64,000 bases of DNA from Pomphorhynchus laevis (Eukaryota; Acanthocephala; Palaeacanthocephala; Echinorhynchida; Pomphorhynchidae), in assembly GCA_012934845.2 (NCBI GenBank), contig WNNJ02002780.1, positions 1-64,000 of the forward strand, written 5' to 3'. A program made the position numbers and the translations under genes. Below the pieces are notes generated by a model, which ran no database searches, had not been told where the DNA came from, and saw nothing but the letters and a program-made list of their open reading frames with translations. Of the stretch, positions 14,734-28,600 are shown one piece after another (position 1 is the stretch's first letter; every line of letters starts with the position of its first letter).

Positions 14734-15377
14734 GTGGACATTTTTTATAAACAGCAGCTTTTAAGATTTTGGCATATTTCAATGAAAATGCTAGACTGTT
14801 GTTATTACGCGTGTTTAATCCAATCTTAATGATACATATGACAACCTTTTGAATATATTTAAGAAATGATCTTATGACGCAACAAATGAATTGACTAATA
14901 TGAATAGAGATTTCTGATAAGCAAGTTTTTTGTTTACGAGAATTTAACAGTTTGAATGTTGCTATTTAGAGAAAATGCTATTTTTCAAAAGTCAAGCAGG
15001 CAGCCGATAACCTTATCGAGATAGCTCATACTACAGATGTGTGCTTTTTCTACTACAGATGTGGACATTTTTAATAAACAGCAGCTTTTAAGATTTTGGC
15101 ATATTTCAATGAAAATGCTAGACTGTTGTTATTACGCTTGTTTAATCCAATCTTAATGATACATATGACAAACTTTTGAATATATTTAAGAAATGATCTT
15201 ATGACGCAACAAATAAATTGACTAATATGAATAGAGATTTCTGATAAGCAAGTTTTTTGTTTACGAGAATTTAACAGTTTGAATGATGCCATTTAGAGAA
15301 AATGCTATTTTTCTAAAGTCAAGCAGGCAGCCGATAACCTTATCGAGATAGCTCATACTACAGATGTGTGCTTTTTC
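14734..15377 (+). repeat. Local tandem duplication of a 327-bp satellite piece
   Basis: The stretch beginning GTGGACATTTT at 14734 is repeated from 15061 with a 327-bp offset. Both copies end in the same unusual variant, CAGATGTGTGCTTTTTC, where other units read GTGCTTTCGTT. The first copy runs straight into the second; the second is cut by the Penelope-like element. This suggests a small local expansion before or during that insertion. Confidence 0.8.
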
Positions 15378-16393
15378 AGTATTAATTCTACAAAAGAATT
15401 TTTAGAACAGACAAAAGGAATAAATTTTCAAAATATAAATACATACGATTTTAGTACGCTTTATACAAATCTAGATTTAGTAGATATTAAAGAAGCTTTA
15501 GTAAAATTAATTAACCCTTTTTTCGGAAAAATATATACATATTTTTTTTTTATTTATTTTTTTTTAAGTCAATATATTTTTATCAACTGTGGATTAACAT
15601 CTAAACAATCAATATACAGTTCAAATAAATAAAATATACATATTTATGTTATAATAATTATAACGCCTATCTAACAAAAATTAAACCATCAAATAAATAT
15701 AAATATATGGATAAAATTGAATTAATAGAATCCTTAAATATTTTGATAAATCAAAATTATTTAAAAGTAGGGACATCTATATTTAGACAAGTAAAAGGTG
15801 TTCCAATGGGTGGTAATAGTAGCCCAATTATAGCTGACTTGTTTTTAAGCTTTATAGAATATGAATTTGTTCATAACTGTGTAAAAACTAAATCTAAACA
15901 ATATAAATATATGAAATATATGTTTCGATACATTGATGATATATGTGTATTTAATTCTAATAATTTTTATTCAATTAGTGAGCACATTTATCCAGAAAGC
16001 CTTATTCTTAACAAAACCAATATTAATGATAACGAAGGTGTATATCTAGATATGAACATTAAATTAACATTTACTAAAACTACTATTAATTTATACCGTA
16101 AAGATGACATATTTAAATTTACAAGAAACATATTTTTGCATGAGCATTCATGCATACCATATAATATAAAATATAATACATTAAATAATGAAATTTTAAG
16201 AATTGCAACAATATGTAATGATATTGGCTTTCTTCAAAATCATTTAAATAATTTAATAGATACATATTTTAAACTAGGTTACTATAAAAATAACATCAAG
16301 CAGAAAATAGTAAAATATATAAATCAACACAATAATATAAAGAATAAATTTAAACTCTTAAGTGGCAAATTTTTATGGATGGATAATAAATAA
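15378..16393 (+). pseudogene. Penelope-like reverse transcriptase, partial
   Basis: The first open stretch (to 15632) contains YDFSTLYTNLDLVDIKEAL, the Penelope-type RT motif DFSTLYTN. The second (15707-16393, 228 codons from ATG) contains RQVKGVPMGGNSSPIIADLF and the catalytic FRYIDDI box, with YIDD at residues ~75-78 of that frame, then the conserved EGVYLDMNIKL region. The two parts are in different frames, separated by an AT-rich stretch at about 15,540-15,660. A frameshift or a remnant intron are both possible; Penelope-like elements are known to keep introns. The frame closes about 150 residues after YIDD with no nuclease domain. The N-terminal part of the RT is missing. Family assignment rests on the DFSTLYTN, PMGGN and YIDD motifs. 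Confidence 0.82.
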
Positions 16394-16401
16394 TATACTT
16401 T

Positions 16402-16552
16402 GTATTAGAATAAGATACTAGATAGTTATTTCAGAGGAAATACATCATTAGCATGTATTTGGCCCCGCTGCTATGTTGGGTAGAGGAGTTAGGGGCCGAA
16501 ACCTGATAGCATAGCAGTTCCTCCTGATGACCTCTAATTCTTATTCTGATAC
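16402..16552 (+). ncRNA. Structured 3' RNA block of the Penelope-like element (putative)
   Basis: A 13-bp stem with one G-U pair closes this block: GTATTAGAATAAG (16402-16414) with CTTATTCTGATAC (16540-16552). Inside are a hairpin AAATACAT...ATGTATTT and a possible pseudoknot made of GGCCCC (16461-16466) with GGGGCC (16492-16497) and CTGCTATG (16468-16475) with CATAGCAG (16510-16517). The block is GC-rich inside an 80% AT element. Penelope-like elements are known to carry hammerhead ribozymes in this region. GAAAC (16498-16502) and CTGATGA (16524-16530) are present, but the stems do not fit a hammerhead. Confidence 0.45.
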
Positions 16553-16768
16553 AACGTCTGTTATTTATTAGTCAATTCATAAAAATGACGTTTATTTTAA
16601 ATTTTATTTTTTATTTTTATTTTTATTTTATAACTTGATTTAAATTATAAAAAATCTAAAAACAATTATTAATTTTATTATTTAATTATTAAAATTTTAA
16701 TTTAGCATTATTGTTTTGTTTATTTTATAATTATATAACAATACGTAGACTCAGTTAGCTGATTTAAT

Positions 16769-19700
16769 TCGTTCATATTTGACGTTTATAAGTAAAATAG
16801 TATTCTGATCGTTATGTGTTTAACAGTTAACCGACATCAGCCTTCGACATATGCCGGATTCCATCGAAATCTATGACCATTGTTATCATGCATGTTTTAT
16901 GCAATCTAAATAAAACAAATGCATGATTCTTAAAAAGGATAAAAAAAATAACCCAATGTCGCATTTTAAAAATTCTTGATATTAATAAAGATGGTCTTGT
17001 AATCAAGATTTAATTTTCTATAATTTTGCAGCTAAATTTAAGCGATTTATAAAACTGCGATTATTCAAAACTCAAACAGAGAGCTAAAACGTAATCAAGA
17101 TGGATCATACTACTAATGAGTTATTCTGGCTATCTTTCACTTCTAGGAGGGACTAATGTTATGCTGATCTTGAGTGTTGACAAGTTTTTAACTAATATCA
17201 GCTTTCAACATATTGCCGTATTCTCTTTAATCAATAAGCATGATTATCATGCATGTTTGATGCAATTCAACCGATAGTTATACCAAATTCTTATAAGTAA
17301 GATAAAATGACACAATGAAGCATCATTATAACGCCTGATATAAATAAAGATAATCTGGTAAGCAACTTTTATGTTTACTACAATTTTGCGCTAAAATTAA
17401 ACAATTTATAGAAAATGCTATATTTTCAAAGACCAGGCAGATCTCAAAATAAAAATTGAAATAACTCATAATACTGCTTAGTGCATTCAGTAATCATGGA
17501 AGTTTAGGCGTTACAAATAGTATGCTGATCGTTAACTGTGGACATTTTTAAAAAACAGCAGCTTTGAAGAATTTGGCATATTTTAATGAAAATGCTGGAC
17601 TGTTGTTATTACGCTTGTTTAATCCAATCTTAATGATACATATGACAACCTTTTGAATATATTTAACGAATGATCTTATGACGCAAAAAATGAATTGACT
17701 AATATGAATAGAGATGTCTGACAGGCAAGTTTTTTGTTTACGAGAATTTAGCAGTTTGAATGGAGCGGAGCTATTTAAAGAAAATGCTATTTTTCAAAAG
17801 TCAAGCAGGCAGCCGAAAACCACATCGAGATAGCTCATACTACAGATGAGTGCTTTCGTTCATCTTTGACGTTTATAAGTAAAATAGAATTCTAATCGGT
17901 ATGTGTTTAGCAGTAAACTGCCGTCAGCTTTCGACATATGCCGTATTCCATCGAAATCTATGACCATTGTTATCATGCATGTTTTATGCAATCTAAACAA
18001 CCAAATGCCAGATTCTTAAACAGGATAATAAATAACACAATGTCGCATTTTAAAAACTCTTGATATTAATAAAAATGGTCTTATAATCAAGATTTAATTT
18101 TTCTATAATTTTGCCGCTAAATTTAAGCGATTTAGAAAACTGCCATTATTCAAAACTCAAACAGACAGCTTAAACGTAATCAAAATGGATCATACTACTG
18201 ATGAGTTATTCCGGCTATCTTCGACGTCTAGGAGAGACTAATAGTATACTGATCGTTAGTGTTGACAAGTTTTTAACTAACATCAGCTTTCAACATATTG
18301 CCGTATTCTCTTAAAATCAATGAGCATGTTTATCATGCATGTTTGATGCAATCCAACTGATAGTTATGCCAAATTCTTATAAGGGAGATAAACTGACACA
18401 ATGAAGCATCATTATAACGCCTGATATAAATAAAGATAATCTGGTAAGCAACTTTTATGTTTACTATAATTTTGCCGCTAAAATAAAGCGATTTATAGGA
18501 AATGCTATTTTTAAAAGTCAAGCAGAGAGCCAAATCGTCATGGAGATGAATCATTCCACTGATTTAGTCTTTGGACAATATTGAAGTTTAGACGTTAAGA
18601 TAGTATGATGATCGTTGACTGTTAATGTTTTTATCTACAGCAGCTTTCAACATTTTGACCTGTTTTAATCAAATGCTAGACTGTTGTTATTATGTAATCT
18701 CTGTAATACATATGACAATGTTTTAAGTAACTTAAGGAATGACACCATGACTCCACAAATGTATTTACCTTTATAAATAAAGATGGTCTGATAAGCAAGT
18801 TTTTGTTTACGAGTATACATCAGTTTGAATTAAGCTATTTAGGGAAAATGCTATTTTTTAAAAATTTTAGCCAGCAGCCGACACGTCATCGAGATGACTC
18901 TTACTACAGATTAGTGATTTTGTTCATTTTTGACGCTTAGAAGTAACAAATAGTAATCTGATCAATAAGGGCTAACAAGTTTTTGCCCGACAGCAGCTTT
19001 TGACCTGTTTCAATGAAATGCTGGACTGTTTTTATTATGATTGTTTAATGCAATCTCACGATACACTTCATCGAGATGCATCATACTACATATGATTGCT
19101 TTTGTTTATCTTTGACGCTTAGAAGTAACGAATAGTATTCCGATCTTTTTGGTAGACTAGTTATTACCTGATAGCAGCTTTAAAAAATTGCCGTATTCCA
19201 TTGAATTTATGACCATTGTAATCATGCATGTTTGATGCAATCTTAATTTGACAACTGCCAAGGTATTTTGAAGAATAATAAAATTGCACAATAAAGGATC
19301 ATTCAAACGACTGAGAAATATAAAAATGATCTAATAAGCCAGTTTTAAGTTTACTATAAATTTGCCGCAAAAATTAAGCAATTTTTAGAAAATGGTATTT
19401 TTTAAAAGTCAAGCCCACAGCCGAAACGTCATTAAGTTAGCCTGTACAACAGAAAAGTTCTTCCGTTCATCTTTGACGTTTTAAAGTGATTAATAGTATG
19501 ATGATCGTTAGAGTTGACCAGTAATTATGGGACAGCAGCTTTCAAAATATTGCCGTACTCCATTAAAATCCATGACCATTGTTATCATGCTTGTTTGATG
19601 CAATTAGAATGATACACATGCCAAATTCATTTGAATAATAAAAACGACACAATCCTGCATAATTTAAACACTTGATATAAATAAAGATAGTTTAAAAGGA

Positions 19701-22700
19701 GCAACCTTTAAGTTTACTATAATTTTGCGCTAAAATTAAACAATTTATAGAAAATGCTATATTTTTAAAGACCAGGCAGCCCTCAAAATATAAATTAAAA
19801 ACACTCAAAATACTGCTTAGTGCTTTTAGTTAATCATGGAAGTTTAGGCGTTACAAATAGTATGCTGATCGTTAACTGTGGACATTTTTAATAAACAGCA
19901 GCTTTTAAGATTTTGGCATATTTTAATGAAAATGCTAGACTGTTGTTATTACGATTGTTTAATCCAATCTTAATGATACATATGACAACCTTTTTTATAT
20001 ATTTAACGAATGATCTTATGACGCAACAAATGAATTGACTAATATGAATAGAGATGTCTGATAAGCAAGTTTTTTGTTTACGAGAATTTAGCAGTTTGAA
20101 TGGAGCTATTTAGAGAAAATGCTATTTTTCAAAAGTCAAGCAGGCAGCCGAAACCTCATCGAGATAGCTCATATTACAGATGAGTGCTTTCGTTTATCTT
20201 TGACGTAAATAATCAAAATAGTATTCTGATCGTTATGTTTTTAACTGTAAACCGAAATCAGCCTTCGACATATGCCGGATTACATCGAAATCTATGACCA
20301 TTGTTATCATGCATGTTTTATGCAATCTAAATAAAACAAATGCCAGATTCTTAAAAAGGATAAAAAATAACACAATGTCGCATTTTAAAAACTCTTGATA
20401 TTAATAAAGATGGTCTTATAATCAAGATTTAATTTTTCTATAATTTTGCCGCTAAATTTAAGCGATTTATAAAACTGCGATTATTCAAAACTCAAACAGA
20501 CAGCTAAAACGTAATCAAGATGGCTCATACTACTGATGAGTTATTCTGGCTATCTTTGACGTCTAGGAGGGACTAATAGTATGCTGATCGTTAGTGTTGA
20601 CAAGTTTTTAACTAACATCAGCTTTCAACATATTGCCGTATTCTCTTAAAATCAATGAGCATGTTTATCATGCATGTTTGATGCAATCCTACTGATAGTT
20701 ATGCCAAATTCTTATAAGTGAGATAAAATGACACAATGAAGCATCATTATAACGCCTGATATAAATAAAGATAATCTGGTAAGCAACTTTTATGTTTACT
20801 ATAATTTTGCCGCTAAAATTAAGCGATTTATAGGAAATGGTATTTTTAAAAGTCAAGCAGAGAGCCAAATCGTCATCGAGATGAATCATACCACTGATTT
20901 AGTCTTTGGACAATATTGAAGTTTAGACGTTACAAATAGTATGCTGATCGTTGACTGTTAACGTTTTTATCTACAGCAGCTTTCAACATTTTGACCTGTT
21001 TTAATCAAATGCTAGACTGTTGTTATTATGTAATCTCTGTAATACATATGACAATCTTTTAAGTAACTTAAGGAATGACACCATGACGCCACAAATGAAT
21101 TGACCTTTATGAATAGAGATGGTCTGATAAGCAAGTTTTTGTTTACGAGTATTCATCAGTTCGAATTAAGCTATTTAGGGAAAATGCTATTTTTTCAAAA
21201 TTTTAGCCGGCAGCCGACACGTCATCGAGATGACTCATACTACAGATTAGTGCTTTTGTTCATTTTTGACGCTTAGAAGTAACAAATAGTAATCTGATCA
21301 ATAAGGGCTAACAAGTTTTTGCCCGACAGCAGCTTTTGACCTGTTTCAATGAAATGCTGGACTGTTTTTATTATGATTGTTTAATGCAATCTCACGATAC
21401 ACTTCATCGAGATGCATCATACTACATATGATTGCTTTTGTTTATCTTTGACGCTTAGAAGTAACGAATAGTATTCTGATCTTTTTGGTAGACTAGTTAT
21501 TACCTGATAGCAGCTTTAAAAAATTGCCGTATTCCATTGAATTTATGACCATTGTAATCATGCATGTTTGATGCAATCTTAATTTGACAACTGCCAAGGT
21601 ATTTTGAAGGATAATAAAATTGCACAATAAAGGATCATTCAAACGACTGAGAAATATAAAAATGATCTAATTAGCCAGTTTTAAGTTTACTACAAATTTG
21701 CCGCAAAAATTAAGCAATTTTTAGAAAATGGTATTTTTTAAAAGTCAAGCCCACAGCCGAAACGTCATCAAGTTAGCCTGTACAACAGAAAAGTTCTTCC
21801 GTTCATCTTTGACGTTTTAAAGTGATTAATAGTATGATGATCGTTAGTGTTGACCAGTAATTATGGGACAGCAGCTTTCAAAATATTGCCGTACTCCATT
21901 AAAATCCATGACCATTGTTATCATGCTTGTTTGATGCAATTAGAATGATACACATGCCAAATTCATTTGAATAATAAAAACGACACAATCCTGCATAATT
22001 TAAACACTTGATATAAATAAAGATAGTTTAAAAGGAGCAACCTTAAAGTTTACTATAATTTTGCGCTAAAATTAAACAATTTATAGAAAATGCTATATTT
22101 TCAAAGACCAGGCAGACCTCAAAATATAAATTAAAATAACTCATAATACTGCTTAGTGCTTTCAGTAATCATGGAAGTTTAGACGTTACAAATAGTATGC
22201 TGATCGTTAACTGTGGACATTTTTAATAAACAGCAGCTTTTAAGATTTTGGCATATTTCAATGAAAATGCTAGACTGTTGTTATTACGCTTGTTTAATCC
22301 AATCTTAATGATACATATGACAACCTCTTGAATATTTTTAACGAATGATCTTATGACGCAACAAATGAATTGACTAATATGAATAGAGATGTCTGATAAG
22401 CAAGTTTTTTGTTTACGAGAATTTAGCAGTTTGAATTGAGCTATTTAGAGAAAATGCTATTTTTCAAAAGTCAAGCAGGCAGCCGAAACCTCATCGAGAT
22501 AGCTCATACTACAGATGAGTGCTTTCGTTCATCTTTGACGTTAATAAGTAAAATAGTATTCTGATCGGTATGTGTTTAGCAGTTAACCGACATCAGCTTT
22601 CGACATATGCCGTATTCCATCGAAATCTATGACCATTGTTATCATGCATGTTTTATGCAATCTAAATAAAACAAATGCCAGATTCTTAAAAAGGATAAAA

Positions 22701-25697
22701 AAATAACACAATGTCGCATTTTAAAAACTCTTGATATTAATAAAGATGGTCTTATAATCAAGATTTAATTTTTCTATAATTTTGCCGCTAAATTTAAGCG
22801 ATTTATAAAACTGCGATTATTCAAAACTCAAACAGACAGCTAAAACGTAATCAAGATGGCTCATACTACTGATGAGTTATTCTGGCTATCTTTGACGTCT
22901 AGGAGGGACTAATAGTATGCTGATCGTTAGTGTTGACAAGTTTTTAACTAACATCAGCTTTCAACATATTGCCGTATTCTCTTAAAATCAATGAGCATGT
23001 TTATCATGCATGTTTGATGCAATCCTACTGATAGTTATGCCAAATTCTTATAAGTGAGATAAAATGACACAATGAAGCATCATTATAACGCCTGATATAA
23101 ATAAAGATAATCTGGTAAGCAACTTTTATGTTTACTATAATTTTGCCGCTAAAATTAAGCGATTTATAGGAAATGGTATTTTTAAAAGTCAAGCAGAGAG
23201 CCAAATCGTCATCGAGATGAATCATACCACTGATTTAGTCTTTGGACAATATTGAAGTTTAGACGTTACAAATAGTATGCTGATCGTTGACTGTTAACGT
23301 TTTTATCTACAGCAGCTTTCAACATTTTGACCTGTTTTAATCAAATGCTAGACTGTTGTTATTATGTAATCTCTGTAATACATATGACAATCTTTTAAGT
23401 AACTTAAGGAATGACACCATGACGCCACAAATGAATTGACCTTTATGAATAGAGATGGTCTGATAAGCAAGTTTTTGTTTACGAGTATTCATCAGTTCGA
23501 ATTAAGCTATTTAGGGAAAATGCTATTTTTTCAAAATTTTAGCCGGCAGCCGACACGTCATCGAGATGACTCATACTACAGATTAGTGCTTTTGTTCATT
23601 TTTGACGCTTAGAAGTAACAAATAGTAATCTGATCAATAAGGGCTAACAAGTTTTTGCCCGACAGCAGCTTTTGACCTGTTTCAATGAAATGCTGGACTG
23701 TTTTTATTATGATTGTTTAATGCAATCTCACGATACACTTCATCGAGATGCATCATACTACATATGATTGCTTTTGTTTATCTTTGACGCTTAGAAGTAA
23801 CGAATAGTATTCTGATCTTTTTGGTAGACTAGTTATTACCTGATAGCAGCTTTAAAAAATTGCCGTATTCCATTGAATTTATGACCATTGTAATCATGCA
23901 TGTTTGATGCAATCTTAATTTGACAACTGCCAAGGTATTTTGAAGGATAATAAAATTGCACAATAAAGGATCATTCAAACGACTGAGAAATATAAAAATG
24001 ATCTAATTAGCCAGTTTTAAGTTTACTACAAATTTGCCGCAAAAATTAAGCAATTTTTAGAAAATGGTATTTTTTAAAAGTCAAGCCCACAGCCGAAACG
24101 TCATCAAGTTAGCCTGTACAACAGAAAAGTTCTTTTGTTCATCTTTGACGTTTTAAAGTGATTAATAGTATGATGATCGTTAGTGTTGACCAGTAATTAT
24201 GGGACAGCAGCTTTCAAAATATTGCCGTACTCCATTTAAATCCATGACCATTGTTATCATGCTTGTTTGATGCAATTAGAATGATACACCTGCCAAATTT
24301 ATTTGAATAATAAAAACGACACAACTTTGCATAATTTAAACACTTGATATAAATAAAGATAGTTTAAAAGGAGCAACCTTAAAGTTTACTATAATTTTGC
24401 GCTAAAATTAAACAATTTATAGAAAATGCTATATTTTCAAATACAAGGCAGACCTCAAAATATAAATTAAAATAACTCATAATACTGCTTAGTGCTTTCA
24501 GTAATCATGGAAGTTTAGGCGTTACAAATAGTATGCTGATCGTTAACTGTGGACATTTTTAATAAACAGCAGCTTTTAAGATTTTGGCATATTTCAATGA
24601 AAATGCTAGACTGTTGTTATTACGCTTGTTTAATCCAATCTTAATGATACATATGACAACCTCTTGAATATTTTTAACGAATGATCTTATGACGCAACAA
24701 ATGAATTGACTAATATGAATAGAGATGTCTGATAAGCAAGTTTTTTGTTTACGAGAATTTAGCAGTTTGAATTGAGCTATTTAGAGAAAATGCTATTTTT
24801 CAAAAGTCAAGCAGGCAGCCGAAACCTCATCGAGATAGCTCATACTACAGATGAGTGCTTTCGTTCATCTTTGACGTTAATAAGTAAAATAGTATTCTGA
24901 TCGGTATGTGTTTTGCAGTTAACCGACATCAGCTTTCGACATATGCCGTATTCCATCGAAATCTATGACCATTGTTATCATGCATGTTTTATGCAATCTA
25001 AATAAAACAAATGCCAGATTTTTAAAAAGGATAAAAAAAACAATGACGCATTTTAAAAACTTTTGATATTTATAAAGATGGTCTTATAATCAAGATTTAA
25101 TTTTTCAATAATTTTGCCGCTAAATTTAAGCGATTTATAAAACTGCGATTATACAAAACTCAAACAGACGGCTAAACGTAATCAAGATGGATCATACTAC
25201 TGATGAGTTATTCTGGCTATATTTGACGTCTAGGAGAGAATAATAGTATGCTGATCGTCAGTGTTGACAAGTTTTTGACTAACATCAGCTTTCAACATAT
25301 TGCCGTATTCACTAAGAATCAATGAGCATGTTTATCATGCATGTTTGATGCAATCCTACTGATAGTTATGCAAAATACTTATAAGTGAGATAAAATGACA
25401 CAATGACGCATTATTATAACGCCTGATATTAAAAAAGATAGTCTGGTAAGCAACTTTTATGTTTACTATAATTTTGCCGCTAAAATTAAGCGATTTATAG
25501 GAAATTGTATTTTTAAAAGTCAAGCAGAGAGCCAAACCGTCATCGAGATGAATCATACCACTGATTTAGTCTTCTGACATAATTGAAGTTTAGACGTTAC
25601 AAATAGTATGCAGATCGTTGACTGTGAACGTTTTTATCTACGCTGCTTTCAACATTTTGACCTGTTTTAATCAAATGCTAGACTGATGTTATTATGT
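16769..25697 (+). repeat. Satellite array, segment 2
   Basis: After the Penelope-like insert the satellite resumes in monomer 4 (start 16873). At about 17,350 monomer 5 switches to monomer-2-type sequence, a crossover between non-equivalent monomers, then monomers 3 to 7 follow (17592, 17960, 18320, 18673, 19018). Regular units start at 19209, 21545 and 23881, with a 2,336-bp spacing. The last of these is cut in monomer 6 by a LINE; without the LINE and its duplication the unit would measure 2,330 bp. No gene is present. Confidence 0.93.
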
Positions 25698-28600
25698 CTT
25701 CTTCTTAGCGTTTATCCCGTATGACGGGGTCCGCTTGCTACGATCGTTGACGCCAAAATGCCTTCTTTGCTGCGTCTTTGGGCGTGAGTCCGACCATTTT
25801 CATGTCCTTAAGAAGGGTATCCATCCATCTTTTCTGTGGTCTTCCTATTGGTCTCTTTCCGTCGACCTCGATTTGAAATGGTGCCTGCGCTTATGTGTTT
25901 ACGTCTGCCCTCATTACATGTCCATACCATCGCAGCCTTGATTTTCTCAGTTTGTCTGCTATGGGTGCTTCGCCAAATCGCTTGCGGATGTCTTCGTTAC
26001 GGACATGATCTAGGCGAGTCTTTCCTGCGATCCACCTTAGCATTTTGGTTTCCATGCATCCAAGCTTACGTTCTGCTTCTGCTGTCATTGCCCAGCACTC
26101 AGCACCGTACATTGCTACAGGCCGTATTACGCTTCTGTAGAACTTCGATTTGAGTTTGTCTGGCATGCGTTTGTCGCACAAAACTCCAGTGGCTGCTCTC
26201 CATTTTGTCCAGCTTGCGTTGATGCGAGTGGTGACGTCTTTTGCCACTCCTCCTGTGCTGGAGATGACTGATCCCAGATATTTGAACGCAGTTGTCTTTG
26301 GCAGAAGCACGCCATTAACTGATATGCTTACATCTTTGTTCTGGTTCGTCGTCATGTACTCTGTTTTGGCTGTGTTCAGTTTCAACCCAAACTGTGCCAG
26401 GCGATCGTGCCATTGCTGAACTTGTTGCTCGAGGTCATGTTTGTCTTTAGATACCAGCATAACATCGTCGGCATACAGGATGGTCCATGGTGCTTGTCTT
26501 AGAAGGTCTTTCGTAATCACGTCCATAACTATGATGAATAGTAATGGGGAGAGTGCAGATCCTTGGTGCACACCGACTGAGATTGGAAATTCTCTGGATT
26601 TTCCCGCTGCTGTTAGCACATTGCTCGTCGTTCCTTTGTACAACATCTTCACCCATTCGATCAATTCCTCCGGTACTTTTCTGCGTCTCAAAGCGTACCA
26701 TATAAGCTTATGAGGTACTCTGTCGAACGCTTTCTCAAGGTCCAGAAAAGCTACATGGAGGGGCTGCTTCTTCTCTCTGTGCTTTTCAAGGAGTAGTCTG
26801 GCTGAGTGTATTGCATCGATGGCTCCACAGTTGCGCACAAAGCCTGCCTGGTTGACACTTAGTTTGACGGAGTCACGGATTCTCTTGTCGAGCACTCTCT
26901 CGAAGATTTTCATGGTGTGACTGAGAAGACGAATTGGGCGGTAGTTTTCACAATCTGCTGGGCTTCCTTTCTGCTTCCAGATTGGGATAGTTATGCTTCG
27001 ACTCCAGTCTTCTGGCACCTCTTTTGCGTCAACAATCTTCTGGAGAAAATTAGTTAGCCATGGTGTCCACTCATCCGGATTGATTCTCTAGAAGTCCACC
27101 GCTAAATCATCGGGTCCGTTGGCTTTACCCGGCTTCATCTTCATCATTGCCTCTCTGACCTCTGCACCATTGAGTGGATCGACTTGTGTGTGATTTGGAG
27201 TCCCCTCTGGTATTGGTGGATGTTCAAACTCTTCTGTAAAGATGGCTTTAAAATATCTTCTTCATCTCTCCAGCACGTCTTGTGGGTGTATAATGAGTTT
27301 TCCCTGCTCATTGCTGATACCATGGAACTTTTCGATGTCTGCTGCCTTCTTCCGTCTTGAACGGGCTAGTCGGTACACGCCTTTTTCTCCTTCTCGAGTG
27401 TCGAGCTTTTGGTAGAGGTTATCTAGGTGGTTACTCCTAGCAATAGCCACTTGTTTCCTTGCTTTCTTTTTCGCTCGGTGATATTCATCTTTGTTCTCCT
27501 GTGTTTGTGCTATCCGGAGAGCCTTGTATGAATTTTTCTTTGCCTTCACTGCGTCTTTGACCTCTTCTGTCCAAAACCAAGTTTCTTTGTCGATGTATTT
27601 TTGACATGGCTTGGTGGATCCGAGTATATGCTTTGCAGCTAGGTGGATCGTGCAGCGCAACGCGGTCCAGGTGTCCTGTACTCCATGTATGCTAGGTAGT
27701 CTTATCCGGGCCAGCTTTGCCTTTGTTCCAACTGTGTCTTCTTCCCTCAGTTTCCACCACTTGATTCGGCTCGTCTTTGTTTGTTCTGGCCTCGGTTTAC
27801 GGGGGACTTCAATTTTCAGGTCACATATCAGTGGCTTATGTTGAGTCGCTGTGGTCTCTGATGGAATGACCTTTGTGTCTAGCACCGTCTTCTTGTGTTT
27901 TCGCCTTACCAGGACAAAATCAATTTGCGACTTCCTGATTTGTGAGCCCGTTCCATGGTAATATGTGTACAGGTGGCTCGGCCTTTTTGTGAAGTTGGTG
28001 TTGGTGATGGTGAGGTTGTGCGTAGTTGCAAACTCCAGTAGTTGTTCCCCTTCTGCGTTCTTCTCACCTATGCCATATCCACCGTGACATTCACTCTCAT
28101 CCGTCTGTCCAACATGGGCATTCATATCACCGGCTATGATCACATAGTCTTCTTCGGGGACTTCTGCCATCTTTTCATCTAGCATTTCCCAGAAGTCCAG
28201 CTTCTCTTTATCTGTGCATCCTGTTTGAGGAGCGTACACAGAGAAGTAGTGTACGGTTGTTTCGCATAATACCAGCTTAATCTTCATCAACCTCCCAGTG
28301 TATCGCGTCACTTCGCACACTTGGTCTCTGAGTCTCTCTGCTACGACAATGGCTACTCCGTTTCGTGCTGTCTCAGTTCCCATATAATACAGTTTGTATC
28401 CGTCTCCAATTTCCTTGGCTTTTCCGCCCTTCCATTTAGTCTCTTGAATTACAAGAATGTCAATCTTTCTCCTCTTTAGGTCAGCTGCAATTTCTCGAGA
28501 TTTACCCGTCAGTGTTCCTACGTTGAGCGTTGCAACTCGTACGTATGATTGGGCCAGATCACTTGCGTCTCGGCGTCGTCCTTCCGTCGTGAACCCTCGC

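Larger units (their letters stand above)
1..15377 (+). repeat. Satellite array, segment 1 (about 6.5 HOR units)
   Basis: Tandem array with a 2,345-bp period. Unit starts, taken at the ATG of TTTATGACCATTGTAATCATG, are 2, 2347, 4692, 7037, 9382, 11730 and 14066, so the first four units have identical length and later ones vary by about 10 bp. Units 1 and 2 differ by only about ten substitutions that I can see. The array enters from beyond the left edge. It is very AT-rich and every reading frame is closed except one ~78-codon frame per unit. No gene or promoter is visible. Array position (centromeric, pericentromeric or subtelomeric) cannot be decided from this sequence. Confidence 0.95.
15378..16768 (+). 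mobile_element. Penelope-like retroelement, 5'-truncated
   Basis: This non-satellite insert is even more AT-rich than its surroundings. It encodes Penelope-type reverse transcriptase motifs followed by ~370 bp of noncoding sequence with a GC-rich structured block. The left junction lies in CAGATGTGTGCTTTTTC and satellite resumes at about 16769 with TTCGTTCAT...TTGACG. No GIY-YIG endonuclease is seen downstream of the RT. The element is therefore either of the endonuclease-lacking (Athena/Coprina-like) kind or of a kind with an N-terminal nuclease that was lost by 5' truncation. No clear target-site duplication was found. Both ends are placed by the change in sequence character, so they are accurate only to about 10 bp. 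Confidence 0.8.

Noticed and set aside
16498-16530. Hammerhead cores GAAAC and CTGATGA in the Penelope-like element
   Set aside because: They occur in permuted order only 22 nt apart. The bases after CTGATGA (CCTC) do not pair with those before GAAA (GGCC at the junction), and there is no room for stems III and I.
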